NCBI GenBank assembly: GCA_020636135.1
Contig: JACJYK010000002.1
Span: forward strand, 825,501-889,500
Length of the DNA: 64,000 nt
Direction of reading: 5' to 3'
DNA from: Lewinellaceae bacterium
Lineage (GTDB): Bacteria; Bacteroidota; Bacteroidia; Chitinophagales; Saprospiraceae
Part shown: in pieces, positions 1-8,988 of the stretch
How the letters are laid out: each line of letters opens with the position of its first letter
Position numbering within the stretch: the first letter of the stretch is position 1
Made by a program: the position numbers and the translations under genes
The notes under the pieces: generated by a model
What the model was told of the DNA's origin: nothing
What the model saw: only the letters and a program-made list of their open reading frames with translations
Databases searched by the model: none

Positions 1-834
1 CTTGCGCAGGTAAATGAAAAAACGATCACTTTGCCGGTGCAGGTAGAAAACCATACCCAACAGCAGCACACTTATTAGCGTATAGCCAGCCAGTTTTGAG
101 GATATGGAACCATCGGCGAACATGGGCATGACGCTCAATGGAATGGATACAGCCAATAATAGGTTGCCAATGCCCCAGGCAGTATAGGTCTTCCATGGTT
201 TCCAATCTGCATGCCGGCTGAGGAGTATGTATAACCCAAGAAACAGAATGATCCATAAGGTCACCGCCAGGATGATCAGCATGGTATTCTGGCTCTTGAG
301 TTGACGCTCGATATTGATGGCAACAGGCAGCTGGTCAGGATTCAGCTCTATCCAGGATTTGCCTTCAGGCCAATGGACCTGGAGCATGTCCTCCACCTGG
401 AAAAGGTAATTACCGATATCTTCCAGTGACGATAGACTGACCGCTTCGGTCGTGAGGGTTTTTTGTTTGTAAAACAGATAATGTTTTGTCCCGATCTGGA
501 TGATGCCGTCCCGGATGGGTAATGCAAGCAGGCTGTCCAGTGCATCTACCGGAATCTTATTACCTGCCCAAAAGGTCCAGTTTGTTCTTTCTTTGACATA
601 AAACTGTTGGTAGGGCAGAAATTGAGACGCATCGCACACATTGGTTCCGCTGGAATCTATGCAGTCACGCAACTGATACTGCATACTTTCGCTCACGTTG
701 CGAACTTCCTGCTGGTATTCGGTGAATAAGTTATTCTCCTGTAAGCCCAAAGTGGAACAGGAGGACCAGATGCCAGTCAGCAACAAGCATATTCCCAAGT
801 TCCATAGACTTGTGTATGGAGCATGCGACTTCAT
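1..834 (-). CDS. Membrane protein with periplasmic domain, partial (C-terminus outside window)
   Basis: The frame is open without a stop from the ATG at 834 down to base 1, giving 278 residues whose C-terminus lies beyond the window. The protein starts with a hydrophobic leader ending near WSSC, which could be a weak lipobox or simply an anchor. About 160 polar residues follow, probably periplasmic, and then at least three hydrophobic segments (roughly residues 190-212, 219-240 and 248-266). A leader, an extracytoplasmic domain and several membrane spans suggest a membrane-bound sensor, but no kinase or cyclase domain is visible before the edge. I do not recognise the family. It is transcribed away from rnpB. 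Confidence 0.7.
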   Translation of the reverse strand, partial: MKSHAPYTSLWNLGICLLLTGIWSSCSTLGLQENNLFTEYQQEVRNVSESMQYQLRDCIDSSGTNVCDASQFLPYQQFYVKERTNWTFWAGNKIPVDALDSLLALPIRDGIIQIGTKHYLFYKQKTLTTEAVSLSSLEDIGNYLFQVEDMLQVHWPEGKSWIELNPDQLPVAINIERQLKSQNTMLIILAVTLWIILFLGLYILLSRHADWKPWKTYTAWGIGNLLLAVSIPLSVMPMFADGSISSKLAGYTLISVLLLGMVFYLHRQSDRFFIYLRK

Positions 835-996
835 CAAACAAAATTATTATTTATTTTCATAATGTATAACTTTCATTATATGAATGTTAAATAAGTAATA
901 AATTAATCTAATGCGTAACTGATTCAAATTTTGGTGCTTACGATGAGCCAGGTCGCTGCCATTGGAATATCCGGTCGTACATTGGGCAGGAAGTGT

Positions 997-1004
997 TATT
1001 TTTG
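997..1004 (+). promoter_or_regulatory. Bacteroidota -7 promoter element of rnpB
   Basis: TATTTTTG is an exact match to TAnnTTTG, the -7 element of the Bacteroidota housekeeping sigma factor. It lies just before the first paired bases of the RNase P RNA, where an initiation signal is expected. No convincing TTTG -33 box stands 19 bp upstream. Confidence 0.5.
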
Positions 1005-1007
1005 AGG

Positions 1008-1373
1008 TCGGCTGGCCACTCTGTCGCTCTACCTGGGTAGGGAGGAAAGTCCGGACAACGCAGAGCACCACACCACCTAACGGGTGGGGCTTCCCGGTAG
1101 GGGGAGGTACAGAGCGTGTCACAGAAAATTACCGCCTAAGCAGGGTTTCCTGCCGGTAAGGGTGAAAACGTGCGGTAAGAGCGCACGGCGTCTTCCAGCA
1201 ATGGATGGGGCGGATAAACCTTGTGGGTTGCAATGTCACGTACATCCTGATGGTATTATCCTGCAGGTTGCTCGCCTGCATTGGCTTCGGCCAGGTCAGG
1301 AGGGGTAGACAGCTTAGATAAATGACAGAGACGGAATATTTTTCCGGACAGAATCCGGCTTACAGGCCAGTTA
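1008..1373 (+). ncRNA. rnpB: RNase P RNA (class A)
   Basis: This is the catalytic RNA of RNase P, which removes 5' leaders from tRNA precursors. The universal core is visible: GGAGGAAAGTCCGGAC near 1043, AGAG..., and the 3' core ACAGAATCCGGCTTAC at 1349-1362. The 5' bases GGCTGGCC (1010-1017) can pair with GGCCAGTT (1365-1372) to close helix P1, which sets the ends within a few bases. The length of about 365 nt is normal for a bacterial type A RNA. A -7 promoter box sits just upstream and a strong terminator just downstream. Several small open frames in the region are chance frames inside this RNA. Confidence 0.95.
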
Positions 1374-1387
1374 TCCTACCAAATAAA

Positions 1388-1430
1388 AAAGCCCTGGAGA
1401 GCAATCACCAGGGCTTTATATATTTTTAGT
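1388..1430. terminator. Bidirectional rho-independent terminator between rnpB and porV
   Basis: AAAGCCCTGG (1388-1397) and CCAGGGCTTT (1408-1417) form a perfect 10-bp stem with a 10-nt loop. A T-rich tract follows on the plus strand and a run of T on the minus strand, so it can end both rnpB and porV, which converge here. Confidence 0.85.
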
Positions 1431-1440
1431 TTGAAACGTA

Positions 1441-2601
1441 CTATTCGCCACCAAAATCAAACACCAGACCAAACCTCAGGGTATTGTCCAGCGGGTTGCG
1501 CTGATTGGATGTGGGCACCAGGTAGGACAAGTTCAGACCAAATACATTGTATTTGACGCCAAGCCCTACAGTGAGGTAGTTCCGGGCTCCTTTTGTAGGG
1601 TGCTCGTAGAAGTACCCCAGGCGGACAGCAAATTGTTTATCATACCAATATTCTGCCCCGATCGAGTAATTGATCTCATGGAGTTCTTCACTGAAATCGA
1701 TACCGTCTCCAAAAGAACTGAACCAGGAACTGACTACAGATTGCTTTTTATAATCCGTGCTACCGCTGTACGGCGGAGTAGGAACCATCAACTTGTTCAT
1801 ATCAACTGCGACGGTCAGTGAGTTGTAATCATCCAGATCGATGTCATAGGCAAAGCCCAACCCGAAATTGGCAGGGATGAAGTCGTTGACATCCTGGGTA
1901 TAGGATATTTTGGTTCCTAAATTACGGAGGGCAAGACCTGCCCGGATGGTACCATTATCAACCGGAGAGATGTACGAGAAGGACAAGTCTGCAGCTCCGG
2001 CCAATCCTGCTTTGATGTCCCTTCCTTCGACAACCTGATTGGCAGCAAGGTTGGAATAAATGAACTTCATGGTCAGTCCGGCCGAGAATTTTTCAGATAA
2101 TTTGCGGGCATAGGCAGCAGAGAGCTCAAACTCATTTGGCTGACCCTGACCGGCAGGTTCACCATTCTCATCCGTAAAGTCAATGTCACCAAGTGAGAAG
2201 AAACGCAGGCTGGCGCCGACACTCTGCAGCTCATTGATTTTTTTATAACCGCTTAAATAGGCCATGTATACATCGCGTAATCCCAGGGCACGAAGCCAGG
2301 GAGAATAGGTTGCTGATAAACTGGAACTTTCATCTACAAAAGCAAGCTTTGAAGAGTTGAATGCCATGGAGTTGGCATCCGGAGAGATGGCAATCCCTAC
2401 ATCACCCATAGCGCCTGATCGGGCATCCGGAGTGATCATCAGAAATGGGACAGCCGTGATGATGGCATTAGGACACGGTGATCCATCCGGCAGGATATAT
2501 CCCAAACTTGGATTGGCAGGATCCCGAGGAATGCATTGACCATAAACCTGAGAACCGGTCAACAGAATTCCTAAAAAAACGAACAGTAATTGCTTCATCA
2601 T
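1441..2601 (-). CDS. porV: Type IX secretion outer-membrane protein PorV
   Basis: PorV (LptO) is a FadL-like outer-membrane barrel. It binds cargo leaving the SprA translocon and carries it to the PorU sortase in the T9SS attachment complex. The 386-residue product has a cleavable signal peptide (about 1-21). After it comes the family hallmark, TPDARSGAMGDVGIA followed by a stretch ending FNSSKLAF, and then alternating strands to a C-terminal barrel strand ending in FDFGGE. Its length fits the family. It lies downstream of porU on the same strand but has its own -7 box, so it can be expressed separately. Identification is firm from the N-terminal motif and from porU next door. Confidence 0.95.
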   Translation of the reverse strand: MMKQLLFVFLGILLTGSQVYGQCIPRDPANPSLGYILPDGSPCPNAIITAVPFLMITPDARSGAMGDVGIAISPDANSMAFNSSKLAFVDESSSLSATYSPWLRALGLRDVYMAYLSGYKKINELQSVGASLRFFSLGDIDFTDENGEPAGQGQPNEFELSAAYARKLSEKFSAGLTMKFIYSNLAANQVVEGRDIKAGLAGAADLSFSYISPVDNGTIRAGLALRNLGTKISYTQDVNDFIPANFGLGFAYDIDLDDYNSLTVAVDMNKLMVPTPPYSGSTDYKKQSVVSSWFSSFGDGIDFSEELHEINYSIGAEYWYDKQFAVRLGYFYEHPTKGARNYLTVGLGVKYNVFGLNLSYLVPTSNQRNPLDNTLRFGLVFDFGGE

Positions 2602-2626
2602 AAATATTGGTTCAGATAAATTTTCG

Positions 2627-2634
2627 CAAATATA
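2627..2634 (-). promoter_or_regulatory. -7 promoter element of porV
   Basis: On the minus strand this reads TATATTTG, an exact TAnnTTTG match, 25 nt upstream of the porV start codon. It implies a short leader and transcription of porV independent of porU. No clear -33 TTTG is present at the usual distance. Confidence 0.5.
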
Positions 2635-2711
2635 GCAATAGCCATGCGGATTATGGAATTACCAATCTTTAAAGGTTGGATGCTGCTTTTTTATTGTATT
2701 AAGGTCAGAAT

Positions 2712-5700
2712 TTAACGCGCGATGACCAATTTTTGAAGATCGCTTTTTGCGACTTTGGTTTGGTCCCCATTCGCCTGTGAAAGGACGATCTGATAAAAGT
2801 AAATCCCACTTGACAGAGGAGGAAATGCCTCGTCAAGATTGCCCCAAACGACTACCTCGGTCCGGTACCCCGGATCGGCTACCTGACCCTGAAGTTGGGC
2901 TACTTTTTGACCCAGCGTATTGTAGAGGTAGACTTCAGCTTGTAAAAGACCGGAGCCTCCATTGTGGGCAACGACAAAATGAACCTCATTCTGAGCAGGA
3001 TTGGGGTATGCCGAGATGGACTTGATTTGCAGCTGCTGTCCCGCCACCACGACAAAATCAATGGTCGCCTCACTGTTATTGTTATAAATGTCCCAGGCCT
3101 TAACCCGGATCTGATGAGGCCCCGGAGTCAGACCGGAATAGGGATATTTGACAGTCCCGGCATTAAAGCCGGCAGGGGAGGCCTCGTAGAATGAATTCAG
3201 ATTGACCCGGTTACGTGTATCTCCGTCCAGGATGGCTTCCAGGTCGTGGCCGATGCTGTTTCCTGATACGTTGATGCCGCTTTCATCTTCCAGGTTCACG
3301 AGGAGGATGGGATTCTCATCGGTGATGCCGTTATTCAGGAAAAGCGTATTGTTCATATAGAGATTGATCACCGGGCCTTCCGTATCGGCATTGGACTCCG
3401 GATTGGTGCCACCGATGACAATGTTCTCGTAAACGCCCCAGGCATCTCTGTCCTGTGCCTGGGCATAATAGCTGATCTTGCCGGGGCCATAGGTGTAATT
3501 GATGTCTTTGGGTACGATGAACTCCACGCTGAATTGGCCTTGATTAACAGCCGTTTTGCCCTTGTACAGGATGTTCTTTTGAATTTCAAATTCGATCTGC
3601 GGGCTGCCGGCATTTTGTTGTAGTGTGCTGACTTTAGAGGCCTTGTCGTAAATGGTAATGAAGAGGTCCCCGTTGAAGTCAGACGATAGTTCACCTGCTG
3701 GTGTCAGGACTTCTCCCTGGATGGTCACACGCTGTAATGCCCGGATGGTATCAGTCAATTCAGATACTGGTACGGTATTGATGGATTTGGTAGTCACCTG
3801 GTACGGAGGAATGGCCAGTTTAAGTGCAGGATCTCCGATCAGTGTAAATTTTCGGGCATTTTCATCACTCGGTCCCTGGGTTGATTTTGCTCGCATCAAG
3901 ATCTCTCCGATGGTCCGGTAACCAGTGGAATCCCGCTGAAATAACTCTTCAAACACAGCCAGTGTAAGCTGGTAGTTTGAACTGAGATATACGGATCGTA
4001 CGGTGGTAAAAAGCCCGATTCCACCGCCATTGGGATTGGTCAGGCACAACTCTCCGCCTGAGGTGGTTGAAGGGTCATCGTAAGCTGTAAATGAGCATGT
4101 AGCCGTGACAAAGAGCGGCAGCCTGTCCTTATTGCGCAGATTGTTGATATCGTTGATTTCCAAAACCCGCTCATCGGCCCATCCGCCAGGTCCTCCATGT
4201 CCAAGGTAGTTGATGACCAGTAATCCCTTGAAGAGTTCATTGGTCAGGGCGGTTTTTACAGTCGGATATCGTTCGCTGGAAGGTGTGATCTCCTGGACGA
4301 ATGCATCGAAATAGATTTTTTCCAGATTGAACAGTGACAGATTGCTGAGCTTTTCTTTAGCGAGTCCTTCATTCTGTATGACGAATGCGCCGTCCTGTTC
4401 ATCATCGGCCACCATGCCGATGCGTAATTTCCAGTCTCCGTAAGTGGCCGGATCGGTGTCGTAGCCTATGATTTTATCGACAACCTGCTCAGCTGTGGTG
4501 GCATTGTCAACCGGTAACCGCCCGATTGCAATATCCAGGGTGCCACGCAGTGGGTTTGCGTACCGGTCATCCGAATCATCCAGCAAGCCGAAATAATCGT
4601 CTGTTGGATAGGCGAAGATCGGTTCAAGGGAGCCAACCGTCTCATAGGTGGGGATAAAGTTTTGATCGGGCTGATTGGTGTCCAGATGCCGGTAATCGTA
4701 GGAAGCATCCCCAAACAGCAGCAGGTAACGGAATTCAGGATCCCGTTCATGCAGCATGCGGGCAAAGTCCCGGATCGCAGTAGGATCCGTTTTTCCGGCT
4801 GAAAATTCATGATACACCTGGTCGATGTTTACGGAGCTGACCCGCAGATGGCTAAATTTCCGCCGGTGTTCAGCCAGACGATTCGCTGCATCCTGATAAT
4901 CGGGATGGTACAGGATAACCATATCGGTACCCTCGATCCCATGTAAATTCTGATTTGCAATGCTGCCGGCGACCTGCGGTGTACGGTGTACATCAGCCGG
5001 GTCAAAAGCCAGATATTCCTGCAATATTGCACTGTTATCGGTTGCATTGATTTGATCGCCTGCGCGCTGAGTGGATATCGCCTGCGGAATCAGCGGATCG
5101 GTTATGTTCCAGACTTGTACATTCTTAGCGGAATGGATCCGGTAAGTTGTCACAGGATTTTCGGTCGAAGCATACCACCGGAATGTAAAGGCAGAATCCG
5201 GATAAATCAGTTTACTTGTTGCATGCATTTCCAGATAGTCCAGCCACCCTTCCGTGTTGCTCCCGGCGATCGAAGGGTAGGTTACGACAACTTCGAGATT
5301 ATTGCTCGTCGGCGTTATGACCTGGTTGACAATGCGTTGTCGTGCGTAGGTCGCTTCCACATCGCCTACATCGGTCCAGGCAATACTGCCGGCAAGGGAA
5401 TCCTTATTGACACGGACGTAATAGGTGGAGGGTACTTCGCCGCGACCGGCAAAATTGGCAATCACCCGTAAGGGTGACCCTGCTACCCGGTTGGGCATTT
5501 GAAACCAGCCGGAATAATTTTTTGTCCTGGTATTGCTTAAATTATCACCAAACCATTGCTGCCCGGACCCGATGGTTGGTCCATATCTGGACAACAGGTT
5601 GACCTTATCTTCTTCATAATGAATATGCTGATCGAATACATCGGTCACCGATCCGGCGTCCATGACAGCCTGGGTCTGGACCCGGGCTCCCGGTCCTCCG

Positions 5701-6194
5701 TCGATGCGCAAATACACATAGCTGTACCTGCTAAACGGATTCATTTTAAAGTGATCCAGTCCGTCACTGGGATCGTACCTCCAGGCAGAAGGTCCTTCGG
5801 CATAGATCAATACAAAATCCTGCGCATCAAATTTGCCATCCTCCTCGCCACTGACCCATACCGGGATCTCCTGAAGATCATCTGTCCGTTCTGCATAAAC
5901 TGACGTAGGCAGAGGACCTCCCCGGTGTCCATAAAATTTCAACACCTTTGGATTGATCTGATCGATGTTGATCTTTAATTCGGATTTGAAAAAATTGTAG
6001 TCCAGGCGGTAGATCCCATCGTTGGCTATCTGAATCTGGTACCATTCACCCGTGGATAATACCGATTGGGTAACAAAGTTATCCAACGGGCCGTTCAGGA
6101 AAAAATTGGCAGTATTTTGGTGGGCTTTAGGCGCAGGATACCAGGACAGCATAAACAGAAATCCAGGTAAAAGCATTATCCGGCGCAGATTCAT
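2712..6194 (-). CDS. porU: Type IX secretion sortase PorU (gingipain-family peptidase)
   Basis: PorU is the surface sortase of the T9SS. It removes the C-terminal signal of cargo proteins and links them to a surface lipopolysaccharide. The 1160-residue product begins with a signal peptide and a long N-terminal beta-rich region. A peptidase C25 (gingipain-like) domain starts near residue 425 at DMVILYHP. The catalytic pair is visible as His666 in YLGHGGPGG and Cys700 in TATCSF. The last ~95 residues, from SAYPNPA to the end, look like a type A T9SS C-terminal domain, as PorU itself is known to carry. It is divergent from porP/sprF across 124 bp and followed by porV. Confidence 0.95.
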   Translation of the reverse strand: MNLRRIMLLPGFLFMLSWYPAPKAHQNTANFFLNGPLDNFVTQSVLSTGEWYQIQIANDGIYRLDYNFFKSELKINIDQINPKVLKFYGHRGGPLPTSVYAERTDDLQEIPVWVSGEEDGKFDAQDFVLIYAEGPSAWRYDPSDGLDHFKMNPFSRYSYVYLRIDGGPGARVQTQAVMDAGSVTDVFDQHIHYEEDKVNLLSRYGPTIGSGQQWFGDNLSNTRTKNYSGWFQMPNRVAGSPLRVIANFAGRGEVPSTYYVRVNKDSLAGSIAWTDVGDVEATYARQRIVNQVITPTSNNLEVVVTYPSIAGSNTEGWLDYLEMHATSKLIYPDSAFTFRWYASTENPVTTYRIHSAKNVQVWNITDPLIPQAISTQRAGDQINATDNSAILQEYLAFDPADVHRTPQVAGSIANQNLHGIEGTDMVILYHPDYQDAANRLAEHRRKFSHLRVSSVNIDQVYHEFSAGKTDPTAIRDFARMLHERDPEFRYLLLFGDASYDYRHLDTNQPDQNFIPTYETVGSLEPIFAYPTDDYFGLLDDSDDRYANPLRGTLDIAIGRLPVDNATTAEQVVDKIIGYDTDPATYGDWKLRIGMVADDEQDGAFVIQNEGLAKEKLSNLSLFNLEKIYFDAFVQEITPSSERYPTVKTALTNELFKGLLVINYLGHGGPGGWADERVLEINDINNLRNKDRLPLFVTATCSFTAYDDPSTTSGGELCLTNPNGGGIGLFTTVRSVYLSSNYQLTLAVFEELFQRDSTGYRTIGEILMRAKSTQGPSDENARKFTLIGDPALKLAIPPYQVTTKSINTVPVSELTDTIRALQRVTIQGEVLTPAGELSSDFNGDLFITIYDKASKVSTLQQNAGSPQIEFEIQKNILYKGKTAVNQGQFSVEFIVPKDINYTYGPGKISYYAQAQDRDAWGVYENIVIGGTNPESNADTEGPVINLYMNNTLFLNNGITDENPILLVNLEDESGINVSGNSIGHDLEAILDGDTRNRVNLNSFYEASPAGFNAGTVKYPYSGLTPGPHQIRVKAWDIYNNNSEATIDFVVVAGQQLQIKSISAYPNPAQNEVHFVVAHNGGSGLLQAEVYLYNTLGQKVAQLQGQVADPGYRTEVVVWGNLDEAFPPLSSGIYFYQIVLSQANGDQTKVAKSDLQKLVIAR

Positions 6195-6318
6195 GTCAAA
6201 ATTTGTTTAAGATATTATTCATTCAAACGAAAGATAAAGCCGATACGTTACATACCAGGACGAGAACCAATGTAAAATTACGGACATTAACATCACCAAC
6301 AAGCGCATTGCACGTATT

Positions 6319-7332
6319 TTGAACCAAGTTGTACGCATGGTCGGATGGGCCGGGATGATTATCTGGTCCCTGGGAGTGAAAGCACAGGATCCTGTGTACA
6401 GTCAGTTTTATATGGCACCCCTGCAACTCAATCCGGCCTTCACCGGAAGCACGCATGCACCTAAATTTTCAATGAACTACCGCAACCAGTGGCCCTCTCT
6501 TAACCATGCCTACACCACCTATTCTGCAAGCTATGATCAGTTTTTTAAAGACTTCAATAGCGGACTTGGTGCCAGCATCCTGGATGATGACGCAGGCAAT
6601 GGACTGATCAAAACCACAAAAATTTCAGGATTTTATGCTTACCGTGTTCAGGTGACGCGGGATTTTTATGCGAAATTCGGAGTGCAGGCATCTTTTGTAC
6701 AAAGCGCTTACAACTGGGAGAAGTTCGTTTTCCCGGATCAGATTGACCCCGTCACGGGTCCGGTTTCTCCCGGAGGCACCCCCTGGCCTACAGATGAGAC
6801 AACACCTCCGGATTTACGCAATCAATACCTGGATGTCTCCTTCGGCTTGCTGGCCTTTACGAAAATATGGTATGGTGGATTTTCGGTGGAACACATCAAC
6901 CGCCCTTCCCAAACATTGATTGCCGGCTATGAGAACAATATCGACGGTCTGCCAATCCGGATAAGCCTCCATGCAGGGGGTGAAATTGGTTTGTTTGAAC
7001 ATGCTGGATGGCTGGACCGGGTGTATATTTCTCCGCAGGTCATGGTCTCACGCCAAGGGCCTTTTAACCAGTTGCTGGGCGGCGCTTTCTTTGGCTTTGA
7101 CCCTTTTTTCTTAGGGGTTTGGGCAAGGATGACCAGTCAGAACCCGGATGCAGCAATTATCTCAGCTGGCATGCGTACCGGTATCTTGAAACTTGCTTAC
7201 AGCTATGACCTGACCGTATCCAGACTAGGGCTGGGGACCGGAGGCACCCATGAAATAGGAATCTTACTCAATTTGGACAAACTTTATCCTGAAGAGTCCA
7301 AATACATGGATTGTTTTCAAATGTTTCGCTGA
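6319..7332 (+). CDS. porP: Type IX secretion membrane protein PorP/SprF family
   Basis: PorP/SprF proteins are outer-membrane barrels of the T9SS and often serve to tether secreted adhesins to the surface. The 337-residue protein shows the family opening, QDPVYSQFYMAPLQLNPAFTG, directly after the signal peptide, and then repeated transmembrane strands. The start is uncertain. TTG at 6319 gives a 23-residue signal peptide; the first ATG, at 6337, gives a very short one of 17 residues. I prefer TTG because the longer leader has a proper n-region. It is divergent from porU and followed 75 bp later by gldJ. Confidence 0.9.
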   Translation: MNQVVRMVGWAGMIIWSLGVKAQDPVYSQFYMAPLQLNPAFTGSTHAPKFSMNYRNQWPSLNHAYTTYSASYDQFFKDFNSGLGASILDDDAGNGLIKTTKISGFYAYRVQVTRDFYAKFGVQASFVQSAYNWEKFVFPDQIDPVTGPVSPGGTPWPTDETTPPDLRNQYLDVSFGLLAFTKIWYGGFSVEHINRPSQTLIAGYENNIDGLPIRISLHAGGEIGLFEHAGWLDRVYISPQVMVSRQGPFNQLLGGAFFGFDPFFLGVWARMTSQNPDAAIISAGMRTGILKLAYSYDLTVSRLGLGTGGTHEIGILLNLDKLYPEESKYMDCFQMFR

Positions 7333-7340
7333 ATTTAGTA

Positions 7341-7370
7341 TTTGATTTAGGCACGATATTTGAATATTTG
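7341..7370 (+). promoter_or_regulatory. Probable gldJ promoter
   Basis: TTTG at 7341-7344 is separated by 18 bp from AATATTTG at 7363-7370, one base off TAnnTTTG. It lies 37 bp before the gldJ ATG. The spacing is right for the Bacteroidota housekeeping sigma factor. Confidence 0.45.
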
Positions 7371-7407
7371 TCGTTAGATAGTTGAATTATTCGAAAAATC
7401 GTAGATA

Positions 7408-8904
7408 ATGACAAGAAGGTTTGTTCTGTTTGCTTTAGTAGCACTTTCTTTTGCCGCTGTGTCTTGTAAGCGGTCTACCAGCCGTTCGGCAAGCACCGGT
7501 TGGAAATACAACGATCAGAAGTGGGGTGGATTCGAGAAATTGGATTATGCCGGTCAGATTACCGGACCCAATCTGGTGCCCATCGAGGGTGGAACATTCG
7601 TCATGGGATTGACAGAAGAAGATGTCAATTACGAATGGGATAACGTACCCCGCCGTGTGACCGTTTCATCATTCTATATGGATGAGACAGAGGTTGCCAA
7701 CATTGATTACCGCGAATATATATTCTGGCTAAAACGCGTCTACGGTGAGAACAGCCCAGAGGTTGCTAAAAAAGCACTTCCGGATACGCTGGTTTGGCGT
7801 GAAGAACTGGCCTACAATGAGCCTTTGATCTATAATTATTTCCGCCATCCGGCGTATGACAATTATCCGGTAGTGGGCGTTTCCTGGGTACAGGCGAATG
7901 ATTACTGCAAATGGCGGACAAACCGGGTTAACGAAATGCTTTTGATTGAAAAAGGCATTTTGAATCCAAGCCCTGATCAGAAGGGTTCGGAAAGCTTTGA
8001 CACTAAAGCCTACCTGGTCGGTCAGTATCAGGGTGACGTCAATAAAAACATGAAGGACATGACCACCGGTGGAGAACGTCCGGTGCGCTACGAGGATGGA
8101 ATCATGTTACCTTCTTATCGCCTGCCTACTGAAGCCGAATGGGAATATGCTGCACTGGCACTGCAGGGTAAGAAATTACCAAACGATGAGGTCATTACCG
8201 ATCGTCGCCTCTATCCCTGGGACGGATCTTCTGTACGCTACAAAAAACACAATAAATACCAGGGTACCATGTTGGCTAACTTCAAGCGCGGACGTGGTGA
8301 CTACATGGGTATGGCCGGAAAACTGAATGACCATGCCAATATCCCGGCAGAAGTCCGCTCTTATCTGCCTAATGACTTCGGTCTTTACAACATGGCAGGC
8401 AACGTCAGCGAATGGGTCGAAGATGTATATCGGCCGACTACCAGCCTGACGCTACGTGACGAAGAAAACCAGGACCTGAACCCATTCCGTGGTAACGAAT
8501 TCAAACGGCTTAAGCTGGATGAAAACGGTAATCTGGTACCAAAAGACAGCATGGGTTATCTGGTTTATGAACTGGAGGACAGTGCAAGTACCTCACATCG
8601 TGACAACTACCGGGTAGCGGATGCGAAAGATTATGAAGACGATGACGATGAATTTATCTACTACGAATTCGGAGTGCACAGTCTGATCAACGATGAGTCA
8701 CGCGTATACAAAGGTGGCTCCTGGGCAGACCGCGCTTACTGGCTGTCACCTGGTACACGCCGCTACAAGCAGCAAGATCAGGCAGATCGCACGATTGGCT
8801 TCCGTTGTGCAATGGATCGGGTAGGTAACCAGTCCGGTAATAGCGATAATCCAATAGTTGACTTTGGAGCTACCAAAAAATCCAAAGTGAAAAGGAGATA
8901 TTAA
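7408..8904 (+). CDS. gldJ: Gliding motility lipoprotein GldJ
   Basis: GldJ is an outer-membrane lipoprotein of the gliding and T9SS machinery, related to GldK and built on the sulfatase-modifying-factor (SUMF1/FGE) fold. The 498-residue product has a lipobox ending at Cys20 (AAVSC). It continues with GWKYND and GGFE, the GldJ-specific segment before the SUMF1 domain, which opens with IEGGTFVMG. SUMF1 blocks such as RLPTEAEWEYAA, NVSEWVEDVY and KGGSWADRAYWLSP follow in order. The position between porU/porP and murF matches the gldJ-murF order I remember from Flavobacterium. A terminator separates it from murF. Confidence 0.93.
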   Translation: MTRRFVLFALVALSFAAVSCKRSTSRSASTGWKYNDQKWGGFEKLDYAGQITGPNLVPIEGGTFVMGLTEEDVNYEWDNVPRRVTVSSFYMDETEVANIDYREYIFWLKRVYGENSPEVAKKALPDTLVWREELAYNEPLIYNYFRHPAYDNYPVVGVSWVQANDYCKWRTNRVNEMLLIEKGILNPSPDQKGSESFDTKAYLVGQYQGDVNKNMKDMTTGGERPVRYEDGIMLPSYRLPTEAEWEYAALALQGKKLPNDEVITDRRLYPWDGSSVRYKKHNKYQGTMLANFKRGRGDYMGMAGKLNDHANIPAEVRSYLPNDFGLYNMAGNVSEWVEDVYRPTTSLTLRDEENQDLNPFRGNEFKRLKLDENGNLVPKDSMGYLVYELEDSASTSHRDNYRVADAKDYEDDDDEFIYYEFGVHSLINDESRVYKGGSWADRAYWLSPGTRRYKQQDQADRTIGFRCAMDRVGNQSGNSDNPIVDFGATKKSKVKRRY

Positions 8905-8926
8905 TTTCGATCAATTAGGAATCAAA

Positions 8927-8960
8927 GTCCCTGCATCCGTTGATGTGGGGATTTTTTATT
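8927..8960 (+). terminator. Rho-independent terminator after gldJ
   Basis: GTCCCTGCATC and GATGTGGGGA form an interrupted GC-rich stem with a short loop, followed by ATTTTTTATTTT. It lies between the gldJ stop and the murF start. Confidence 0.65.
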
Positions 8961-8988
8961 TTAGGCCCAGAGGAAATTACCGGAAACC

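Noticed and set aside
962..1308. Open reading frames on both strands in this stretch
   Set aside because: They fall inside the RNase P RNA, whose conserved core and ends are clear.
4986..5903. Long plus-strand frames opposite porU
   Set aside because: They are antisense shadows of the well-supported porU gene with no motifs of their own.
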